A DNA stretch of 64,000 nucleotides from Plazaster borealis (lineage: Eukaryota > Echinodermata > Asteroidea > Forcipulatida > Labidiasteridae), in the NCBI GenBank assembly GCA_021014325.1, contig CM037473.1, positions 10,123,501 to 10,187,500 on the forward strand, read 5' to 3'. Position 1 is the first letter of the stretch. Each line of letters opens with the position of its first letter. A model generated the notes under the pieces. The model did not search any database. It saw only the letters and a program-made list of their open reading frames with translations, and had not been told where the DNA came from. A program made the translations under genes and the position numbers. Shown in pieces: positions 21,678 to 31,619 of the stretch.

Positions 21678-24600
21678 ATGTCAGGCACCGACAGTCTCGA
21701 GGCTATTGACAAAGACCTCAAGGAAGTGTTAGATTTCTGCGTGTCCTCTGGTCTGAGTGCCAGCCAGATTGCGAGCGGAGCCCGCCCACTTCTGGATGCC
21801 GCGAAGAAGTCCAAATACAGGGCATGGGTGAGGAGAGTTGTCCTGGTGTCGGTGGCGGTCGCTGTCGTAGCGTTTTTGTTCCAGAACACTTGCACCTATC
21901 GATGGATTTGCATTACAGCAAAATTAACGGCAATGAAGGTAAGGGATTGAATTACTTCAGTACAGAAGCTATGTTAGATTTGTTTTTAATTTTTTTGTTT
22001 TATTATTAATAAATAATAGTATTGTCATCAATTACTCCCCATTGATTGCCATGTTATGAGTTAAGAATAAGATAGCCCTAGTGCATATCCACTTTGTGTC
22101 CTTAAGGAGTAGATTTGCACTATTATAATAAGGCTAGTCATAAGTGCGACCGTCCTCCTAGAACTATTAGGTTTGTTCCACTATTGTCTTCTCTATGGCA
22201 TCCATACTCACTGGGCAGACTGGGGGCTCTATAATTTAATAAACTTACACCTGTCACATGTATCCTCCCGTGTCCGGTTTTCGATGTACTATGCCTTTTT
22301 CTTTGAATTGAAAAAAAAAATAATGATATCAACTGATGCCCTAATTACCTTCCTTTGTTTATAAGAAGTATGTAAAAATATATTAAAACTTGATAGACAT
22401 TGAAACTTTCACACCACGCACCGATCTTCGATGACATCAATAGCGTCCCTGTGTTTTGAGTTTGACCTGTTTTCGAGGCAAACAAGAAAGTATGGTGTCC
22501 TGGTGAAGCCATACGCAGAAGAAACATCTGCAGTGTTCTGTGAGACGTTGTGTATGACTCTATAGCCAGCAGTTGTCTTCATTTTATTCAAAATATTTTT
22601 TATTTAATTTTAAAAATTACGATGGTAATTTGCAAAAACTATTTTAAAAAAAATAAAATAAAAAAAATGTCAATAAGTCTTGGCTTTTAAATCTGATTTT
22701 TTAAAAAGTTTTGAATCTTTTTATGTTTCTTAACATTTATAATAAAGCATATCAGTAAACAGTGATATTTGAATCACCAAGCTAATGTTTAAATTTTAAT
22801 GTTATTAATAATAAATGATATGAGGGTTTAAAAAAAAATTATTCAGACTGTTAGAAAATGATATAAGGCACATGGCTTCTTTAAGCCTCTGTATTTTTTT
22901 CCCCAGAATGCTCAGCAGAATTTTAAGTCACATGATTTTATCATCGTGAATTGTGAATTGAAAAATTGTTCGATGAAACTTTTTTGGCGGGCAATTTTTT
23001 TTTTTATGGCCCCGACAGTATGACATATTTTTGTACCTTGTAGAAATGCCTAAAATACCACAAATTTTTGCAATACAAGTGCAACTTGCCAGTGGAGCCT
23101 CACATAGTTCTAAGTTTTGGTCAAAGAAGAGGAGACTCTTTGCTTGGCAAGTCAAACCACAAAAATTGTATCTAGGGACTGTTTACATCGCGCGCAGAGA
23201 GGTAAAAGATTTGCATCGATTTCAGGGACGCCCTGAAAACAGGACCTCCTACGATATCCCCCCAAAATAGTTAATTTAGGTCTAACAATAGAGAGAAGAC
23301 GTACCCTGAGAATTAGGTGGTGCTCTTTCCCTGCTGAAAGCTAAATGGAAAGAGGAATGTCCAAAGGTGTGTTCAATGAAAACAGTAGGATGGGAATTAT
23401 TTTAACTTCTATGAAAGTTAAATGCCTCAAAATGTGTGTCTTTTCTCTTTTCTTTTAGGTTCTGCCATATTGGGACTGGACACCATTATATGAGGAGGAA
23501 TGCATCATCCCAAATCCATACATAGTCCAGGACAAACTAACAGAGGAAGATTGCCAGGTACTTTGTTAGATTACATTGTAGTCGATTTTAAAGGGTAACC
23601 AGAAGCCGCGACCTCGCTTGATCTCTCCAATAATGATCCTGGTCGGGTAGATGGTAGACTTTAATTAAGGGTAACCAGTAGCTGCGACCTTGCTTGATCT
23701 CTTCAATAATGATCCCAGTTGTAGATTGTAGAATCTAAAGTGTAACCAGTAGCTGTGACCTCGCTTGATCTCTTCAATAATGATCCCAGTTGTAGACTGT
23801 AGAATCTAAAGGGTAACCAGTAGCTGCGACCTTGCTTAATCTAATGTTATATTTGGTTTTACCCGTACACCGATGTGTGTAAAGCACTGTATACTCAGTA
23901 CTTTCCCGAGTCCTGTGAAAAAAATCACAGGCATATTACTCAGGTGGGATTCGAACCCGAGTAATATGCCTGTGATTTTTTTTTTCACAGGACTCGGGAA
24001 AGTACTGAGTATACAGTGCTTTACACACATCGGTGTACAGGTAAAACCAAATATAATATTCTTTATCCCCGATGCAAATTTAACATCTATTAAACTTGCT
24101 TGATCTCTTCAATAATGATCCCTATAGGGGCCTATAAATTGAAGGCAGCAACCTTACTGAAAAGAATGTCGTGGCTGAGCGATCAATTGCACTGGAATCA
24201 AGCTCTGATCAGCAGAGTATGGGTTTGAGTCACGGTCTTGACACTTGTGTCCTTAAGCAAGACACTTAACCAAATTGCTTTGTCCTTCAGATGCGACATA
24301 AAGTCGTAGGTCCAGTGTGTTGTTTAACGCAGGTAGTTTTATTTACTCTGGAGACAGGGTTTACGGCAGTGTTTCTGGCAGTGGCTGTTGAGTGCGCCAC
24401 AGCACCTTGTAAACCCTTATAAGATGCTACATAAATCAGTCTCTTAATTAAAAAAATTAAAAAATCTGTCTTCAAAATGTTTCTCTTTGTTCAAGTACCA
24501 TGAGTACCTTGAGTTATGTATTGACTCCTGTAATTTTATTATATATTATTATAATCCATAGGATTTGTGTTGATCCTCATTAATGAGATCAAGCATGGTC

Positions 24601-27600
24601 GGTGGCTACCAGTTACCTATTAGATTCTTTTGTGGTTGATCTCAACGATTTTACTTTTTGTTTGCCCTCTCTTAGTTAAATTTACTGGTATCGTCAACAA
24701 AGTTTCTTTAAACCCAACCAATCATGTACGAATGCCTTTAAACTAGTTCTTCTCTGGTATCCATTTGTACAGGAGTGTGTGAACTATACCAAGCTAGAGA
24801 TCGTGTTCAATCTGACCTTCGAGATTGTGGCTGAGGACTACCTGTTCAGCAATCTTCCATTCATTGTGGTGGATGCAACCAAGGGTTGGAAAGCAACCTC
24901 GGAGTTCAATGCTGATTCTTTAAAAAAGGTTAGCTCATAATGCTTATTCTCAGGGGCTAATTTCGTGGTTGTTTAATTAAGACCTGTGCCCAATTTCATA
25001 GAGCTACTTAAGAAGCAACTATTGCTCGACTGTTTTCTGCTTAGCAAAATAATGGTACATGTGGAATGGTATTTTGGCTGGTAACTTAAATTTAGTAAGC
25101 CTAATTTCAGGTTTCTTGAGTTCTGGTGGTAAAGTCATCGGGTATGGTTTCGAATCCTGGTGATGACACTTGTTTCTGTTGAATTGTGTTTGAAAAAAAC
25201 CTTTGGAGCCCCACTGCCGCCCATGGGGCTGTATACTCCCCAGGGAGCTGAGAAAGATTACAGGAATGTTATTGGCCCCAATGACCAGGGCACTAATGTC
25301 AAAAAGCGCATTGATACGCTATTGTAAAAATGCACTATATAAGAACTAGTTTTTATTATTATTATTATTACTTTTCCCCCAGCTTTTTACAGAGAATGAA
25401 GTGTTGAGGTCACACACTGTTTGTCAGTACATGAACAGTGAAGGTCAACCACTTGCTGATGTTCTAGCAGGAAGGGTGTCCACTTTCCACACTATCTGGT
25501 GAGTACACACATACACGTCTTCAGCAACTAAACTCCTTGGGAGTATGCAGCGCTGGCAGCCAACTATAAACCAGGTTTTAATTTTATATTCCCCACAGGA
25601 GTAACTGTCAACCTCGGGCCATCAAGGTGTTCAGGAGTTACTACCAGCGGCCATACTTCCTCCCGCCTATGGTGGAGGCAGCCTCAGATAACTTTGTTGC
25701 CTTCTCTTCGGGTGCGAGTGAGAAGCCCAGCGATGAGGATAAAGACAGCAACTTCTTGGTACGTTCTTAGCAGTGTCCAAGACGGTTGAGTTAAAGGTGT
25801 TATAACAACGCGTTTTCCCTAAGCAGTTGACCTTTGACCTGGTTTTGACTCTTAACATTGAAGTTCAGCTGTTTCCCAGTATATATGAAATTTTTATTGA
25901 GTACTCTGTGAGCTTGGAGAGCCTCTCAAAACTCAGAACGATCTTCTTCTGTTTGGAATATTTCCTTTGTGTACTCGAGTTGTTCACAATGAGAACATCT
26001 GCGGGAACAAAGTCAGTTTGGCGTGTCGTGGCTGAGCGGTTAAGAGCACCGGACTCAAGCTCTGGTGTTTCTGATCAGCAGAGTGTGGGTTTGAGTCCTG
26101 GTCATGGCACTTGTGTCCTTAAGCAAGATACTTTAACATAATGGCTTTGTCCTTTGGATGGGACAGTAAGCCATAGGTCCTGTGTACTAAGGGTTGGTAG
26201 TGCACATTAAAGAACCCAGAACACTTATTGTGGAAGACTAGAGGTTAACCCTGGTGTTTCTGGTTCTCATAGCAAGCACCCTTGGTTTCCTCAGGCTTGT
26301 GAGCTACAGTGATTAATTACACTTATGAGGCATCCTTGTTCATTACCAGAAATGTATAATAACAACAATATTAATAGTTCCCACCTTGGACAGGTGATAA
26401 TCAGTAAGCTCGTCAGCGGGAGCTCTCAAAGAATTCCCTGTTTTCATTAGGAACGGCAGTTTTTCACCCTAAAACAGGGCCCAATCTTATAAAACTGTTA
26501 AGCAGAAAATTTAAGAAATTTATTTGCAAGAAAAAGTCAAAAACTCATGAGGATCAGTCAAAGTTCATTCCCAAGTAAACCGGCTGGCTACTTTAGTGTT
26601 GAAAAGCATCCCTTATTTCAAATGAAATATGGAGAAGTGAAAAAGCTGATGGACTTGTGAAATGACAAAGTAACTGGTCCTGCTAGCGAGTCACTGAAAG
26701 AGTGAAAAACAAACTGTGAAACAGCTTTTTGAAATTGGCCCTAGTTTGTGTTTCCTATTAGCCTATTGCACACACACAGCTAATGTCTATCTATGGGCTG
26801 CCATTTTGGCCGCCAAATCTAGGTTTTATCCAGAATTTTGTAAAAGGGTGTCCAAATTTGCTTGAAATTTAAAAACTGGGTCTCCAAAATGTTTACTTAC
26901 AATGCATTTCGAGTAAATGACAGATACAAACAGGGTGTCCACATTCAAAATAGGGTGTCCAAAAGTCACCCAGACACCCCTCTGGCTAACACTATGAGCC
27001 AAATTTTATGTAAGATTATGGTGTGCATCGAAGCTGAGAATGTGACTCCCAAGATGGCGCAACCGAGATTTATTATGCATGGTGATGTCAGGCGAATTGG
27101 GTCAATAGAAACACAGCACTGTGCAAGAGTTTTGAGATGGTGGGGGTTGGGTTGGGTTTTATGATCATAAGTGATTCCAGTGATGTAACGTACATTGCGT
27201 GCAACTGTCCCCCAACCAGGCCATCACTATACTCCTTTCCAGCGCATTATCTGTATATTTATTTATTTCCAGTCCGATAATTTGTTTTTTTCTTGTCTCA
27301 TTTGATTGTAGAAATATAATGTTGTTGATGACCTAACATGGTTCGCACAGATCAAGGGAAACTACTTCATCCAGTTAAGACCCAAACAACCTTGTGATAA
27401 CATCTGTACGCTGTTTTCGTTTGTACTTGAGGAAGGGCAAACAAGTGAGTAGAAAAAGTGTTGGTCAAGTTTTGTGGCTGAGTTGGTGCAGAGGGATCTT
27501 GCCGTGGTGGCTGAGTCACCAGGTTTGAGTCTCAGTTGTGGTCATGGTGCTCGGGCAAGAAACATAACCATAATTGGCTCCTCTGCAACTCGGTGTATAA

Positions 27601-28406
27601 GAAAAGGATACATGGGGACTTATGGAGTTATAACAGTGTTTGATTAAGAAGTTAATGTTCATTAGACTGGAGGCCTGGATTGAAATGGAAGGCAATGCTC
27701 TTGTCAATGACCTTGGTGCCCTTTCAAAATTTGCCCTTAGACTTTAAGAATTTCCAATGGGGAAACTTTCCCATTGATATCTCCCTTGTTGCCCCTTGAT
27801 GTCCCTTGGCAAAATGAAAATGGCATTACCCTCTTAAAGATGAAATTCCAGGCCTGTACTGGCCAGGGAATTGAGAAAGCCTCAAGAATTGTTTGCGAGT
27901 AAAATGCTTTGATTGCACTGTTTAAAAAGTGCTTTAAACATATTATACAGTATGGGTAGAGTTGACAAAATAGTCGCAGACAGTGTTTATGTTTTGTGTG
28001 ATCAATGATAATACACGAAATAACAAACCTGTGAAAATTTAGGCTAAATCTGTTGTTTGAGTCAGGAGAAAATAGTGAAAAACCATGCACAATTTTCAGC
28101 ATGTAACAACCAAAATGCCGTTGCATTTTTTGCAGTTTTCTTGAATATTACTTCATTTCAGAGGGAACTATTTCACAGAAAAAAAATGGTTCTACTTTTA
28201 GTTTGAACTTCATAATCAGCAAGATTAAAATTAAACAATTATGTTTTTTATCCTTACCAATCCTGTATAACACTTTAACAAAATTATTACTTTTGTTAAT
28301 TTTTTTACCAGTGGTAATCACCAATGATATGTGGGAGTGGCAGTTTGCACCAGCAGACAGTGAACCCACAATTGCCATCGGCTCAACAGGCAACTGGGAC
28401 AGCTGA
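21678..28406 (+). CDS. C6orf89/BRAP-like type II membrane protein, complete, 7 exons
   Basis: Exons are 21678-21938, 23459-23557, 24773-24928, 25383-25498, 25599-25758, 27312-27444 and 28312-28406 (stop TGA 28404-28406). All are GT-AG with matching phases; total 1020 nt, 339 aa (human C6orf89 about 347 aa). The cytosolic N-terminus (1-52) carries a small helical domain (SLEAIDKDLKEVLDFCVSSG); one membrane segment lies at about 53-69 (VVLVSVAVAVVAFLF), followed by a lumenal region. C6orf89 homology is inferred from overall architecture plus ordered motifs: C-x2-C near ECVNYTKLEIVF, VCQYMNSEG, TIWSNCQP, QRPYFLPP, then GNYFIQLRPKQPCDNIC and W-x-W near the end. The human protein (bombesin receptor-activated protein) is Golgi/nucleolar and poorly understood, so I do not assign a reaction. 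It is divergent from THOC5. Confidence 0.75.
23591..24125. repeat. 71-76-bp tandem repeat, interrupted by a foldback element
   Basis: Units start at 23591, 23667, 23738 and 23809 and read AAGGGTAACCAGTAGCTGCG ... CTTGATCTCTTCAATAATGA. The fourth unit stops at 23842, and matching sequence resumes at about 24096 after a palindrome. It lies in intron 2 of the C6orf89-like gene. Confidence 0.9.
23843..24060. mobile_element. 218-bp near-perfect foldback element
   Basis: Arms of about 98 bp (23843-23940 and 23962-24060) are nearly identical reverse complements, starting AATGTTATATTTGGTTTTAC. The centre is a GGTGGGATTCGAACCCGAGT-type sequence. It sits inside one unit of a tandem array. Part of the arm (ACCGATGTGTG ... 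GTGTACTCGG) recurs at 30590-30622. Confidence 0.85.
24163..24440 (+). mobile_element. tRNA-derived SINE
   Basis: Head GTCGTGGCTGAGCGATCAAT with B box GGGTTTGAGTCACGG, then ACTTGTGTCCTTAAGCAAG and a short body ending near CTTATAAGATGCTACATAAA. It lies in intron 2 of the C6orf89-like gene. Confidence 0.8.
25125..25375 (+). mobile_element. SINE with (TTA)n tail just upstream of exon 4
   Basis: The B-box-like GGTTTCGAATCCTGG is followed by CTCCCCAGGGAGCTGAGAAA, GCGCATTGATACGCTATTG and a tail TTTTTATTATTATTATTATT. The tail ends just before the exon-4 acceptor (25382), so it contributes to the pyrimidine tract. It is the same family as 3762-3965. Confidence 0.75.
26015..26380 (+). mobile_element. 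tRNA-derived SINE, full length
   Basis: Head CGTGGCTGAGCGGTTAAGAG with B box GGGTTTGAGTCCTGG, body GTCCTTAAGCAAGATAC, AACCCAGAACACTTATTG, CAGGCTTGTGAGCTACAGTG, and an AATAACAACAAT tail. It is the best reference copy of this family in the window. It lies in intron 5 of the C6orf89-like gene. Confidence 0.9.
27475..27650 (+). mobile_element. degenerate tRNA-derived SINE fragment
   Basis: GTGGTGGCTGAGTCACCAGG, B-box-like GGTTTGAGTCTCAG, then GGCAAGAAACATAACCATAA. Strongly diverged from the copy at 26015. Confidence 0.5.
27690..28305. repeat. two dispersed repeats in tandem upstream of exon 7
   Basis: 27690-27860 matches 17578-17766 (CCCTTAGACTTTAAGA, AATGAAAATGGC). 27960-28305 matches 4395-4698 and the interior of 54681-55037 (ACAAACCTGTGAAAAT, GAGAAAATAGTGAAAAACC, CTTACCAATCCTGT). 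Both are non-coding and fill most of intron 6. Confidence 0.6.
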
Positions 28407-28629
28407 GCTTGGAAAACAGCCGCTGAGTGATGAGTGTAAACTCACAACTAGGACTTCTCACTGGTTCAGCAACCGATCATGACTACTCAAGTAATTTGCC
28501 TTATATTTTAATTCCTGCCTCTTAGGTATTTTGATTGGGAACCATCTCTTACTCCTTTTGTTCCATCGCAAATCCCTGAGTTCTTATTGTAACTCAACAC
28601 TCACATCAATCTGCTTTCTAGCGTTGTAC

Positions 28630-28635
28630 AATAAA
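28630..28635 (+). terminator. candidate polyadenylation signal, C6orf89-like gene
   Basis: AATAAA lies 224 nt after the stop codon and is followed by T-rich sequence. It is plausible but one of several AATAAA hexamers nearby. Confidence 0.4.
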
Positions 28636-28639
28636 AGGT

Positions 28640-31619
28640 ATCATTTTTTTATAACTTCATTGGTGTCTCAAAAGGAGCTATTTTTTATCTATTACACAAA
28701 AGTAAGCAATAATTTAACTTATTTATGACAAATATTATGTTTTTGATCCTCCTACGTTCTCACCATTCAGTATTCAGTATGACCCTCCTTGGTTTTTCTT
28801 TGTGAGTTAAACCATAATCTATGCCAGCCTGCAACATTATGATGGTTAATGCATCTGGGCACAGTACACTTTTATGTACACATTTTAAACCCCATTAGTA
28901 TCGGTCTACTCTCCTGCCCAGCTGGCCCTTGCCACGAAATTTCACAGGAGACTGTACACAAGCACAGTCCACGTCAGTACACAAGCCATGGGGTTTCTGC
29001 ATAATGCCAGCTGTACAAACAGCAGAAACCCAAGCAAGCAATGCTAGCCTGGAAGGTATGGTACTTTGTGGCACTCTGTGGTACCAATGTATAGTAGGGT
29101 TTGTAGTTCTGTGCACAGTTGTTCCACCATAGGCAGTCAAATGGTTACAAATGGTTGGTTACTGGAAAACGTTAGTAGGAGGGTTAATTATTGTAATATT
29201 TATTTACTTTTTAAAGGTGGGAGAAACTTTATACAGGAGCATCTACTTGATATTATTTTGTTATTATGTCTATCTGGTAATGGGGCTCTCAAAAGTGCCT
29301 AGCACTGTAACCTGTAGGCCTGAAGATAATACCAGTGTAGAGGAGATGTTGAAGATGTTGAAGAGATGTGGGAGGAAAACCCCAATGCAATCAGGTAGGG
29401 ACTGAAGAAGACCCAATCCATGTGCAGGGCGTCGGTCCGGGATTCAAACCGGGGTCCAGAGAGGTGGAAGGCAGGGTAGAAACCAATGATTGCCTAAATA
29501 TGTGTGTATGATGTTGAAATTTTATTGTCATTTAATGGTGAGTGATTTTTGACTTAATTTCTTTCCCCCCAAAAAAATTATTTTCCAAAGAAAACCGGGT
29601 GTATATTTTGTACTCAAAAAGTCTAAAGAACAAGTAAAGAATGTATTATGAAAAAGACTGAAATAAAGGTATTTTTAAGTTTATTTTCTTCCTAAATTAG
29701 TTAGTTTTAAACTAACATGGTAGATTGGTTTAACTTCTATTTACTCAAAGTTTGAAAATTCGCTTTATATTCTAATAAAATCGGGAAAAGGTACAATTTG
29801 TGATGTTTATTAAATGTGAATGTTTCATTTAAAAAAAGTAGTGACCATGGCAGTCCCCAGCTTGCCTCGTTTGGGGAGCGTCTCAAAAGTCTCGCATGTT
29901 CTAGGCGCAAAGGAACGTTCTCAAATGCCCACAATCCAGTGGATCACCAGAATGATCTGCTGGACCCCAACGTGCCGAACTACAGGAACTTTCGCACATG
30001 AGAGAAGATGTGCGTTGACGGTTTGAATGTGTGTATGATTTAATTGAAAGCATGGGCATCAATCTGTCTTGAAATGTGGGGGGGGGGGGACACACATCAA
30101 GAGTCATAGCACTTATGGCGTGGGGTCCAGGGGCCCGCTTAAGGGCCCATGGTGGGGTCCAGGGGCGAAGCCCTTGGCGGGGGTTCAGGGTGCGGATCCC
30201 CCTGAAGCTGTTGGGTTTTAGCATTTCTGATTGGCCTAGAAAAGCTCTCCTTGCTATAAATATTTACATAAAATTTCTGGTTCAGAAAGATGCAATTCCA
30301 GACCTGAATGCTGCATGTTGATGTATTTCAATATAAAAAGACCACACAACTTTCTGCTTGTTTTAATTTTTATTAAATCCATAAAAGAAACAAAGCATTA
30401 CATACATTAAATAAAAAGAATCTTTGTACATTTTCATTTTCATTTTGTAATAAGTGTGCAGATTGCACACTAGCATTTTTAACCAGAGATCTCACATCAC
30501 ATTTTCTTTGACACTGATTTATTTTTACATTTTTGAGATTTTAAATTGTATAATTTATAAATTTGGTTATAGTATACTCTTACACACTAAAACCGATGTG
30601 TGATAAGCACCGTGTACTCGGAGCTTTCCACTTGATGACTTTGCCACCAGAGTTCTAGTCTGGTGCACTGAACAGCTCGGTCATAGACTCATTACAGGCC
30701 ACTTAACATCGATATCAAAAAGTTGATACCGTGCGTAAAAGAACCAAGGTCTGGAATCAATGACAACCCCTAGAAAAAGGGAGATTTCGAACATGAATCC
30801 CAGTACACTTTGTCCCTTTTTGTATGGGGAAATTAAGCGTAGCACGGTGAGTGAATACCTGTGCATGATACTCAATGGAATGTCCTTCGTATTAACATGT
30901 CACTCGGATTTGACCTCATACCCATCCCCCAAAAAAACCCAAAACAAAGGTTCTGGATTAATACAAAAGTGGGTTTACCCAACTTCCATTTGTGTGTCCC
31001 AAAAAAAGTTTAACCTAATTGTATACTCGGCTGAACCTAATTGTATACTGGTTGAAAATTATAAAAATTAGCAAAATTTGATCTGTGACTTGATGATGTG
31101 TCAACAGAGGTGCTGCGACCGTAATGCAAAGCAGCATCGCCTCATCAATGTAACCTGACAAGTCAGTGTCTGGTGAATGGTTTGCCAGAGGGTTGCCAAC
31201 ATTTGGTTGGCTGATGGCATGGTGGACACATTCCAAACATTGTAAGGGTCTATACAGTATCAGAGAGAATTTACAGCAGCGCTGAACACTGACAGACAGC
31301 TTGATACAAAAAGCAGAGGCAGTGGTTGCAGCATGGACAAGTTTTGACAAAGTGGCAAATTCCTACAGTATGTCCAACAGGTCTTGTATCGAACCAATGG
31401 AAAACGTAATTGCTGTGGGTGTCCCTTTCTTTTGCATGGTTTATCATGATGCCATATGTATAGTTAAAATACAAATGTACATTTTCCTTGGATAGTTCCT
31501 TCACAAGGTAATAAAATTGCACAGCCCCTTCAAGAACAAAGTCCAAACCCCTGATGATGCAGTCTCGACCCGAACAAAAAAATGCATCTTTTATCGTAAA
31601 CGAAGCATCCCAGCAGGAC
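28640..31619. other. intergenic between two convergent genes
   Basis: No conserved gene seen. The region holds a short repeat at 28908-28962 that recurs at 44478-44530 (TCTTGCCACA(T/A)AATT(C/T)CACAGGAG-like), a minus-strand SINE fragment at 29335-29490, a GC-rich block at 30115-30215 with repeated GGGGTCCAGGGGC, and a fragment at 30590-30622 related to the foldback arm. A TTTATT at 30369-30374 is a possible BORCS5 polyadenylation signal. Confidence 0.5.
29335..29490 (-). mobile_element. tRNA-derived SINE fragment, second family
   Basis: The minus strand contains ACCCCGGTTTGAATCCCGG, and its downstream part has GGGTTTTCCTCCCACATC, matching the plus-strand copies at 50295-50580 and 62643-62905. 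Confidence 0.65.
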
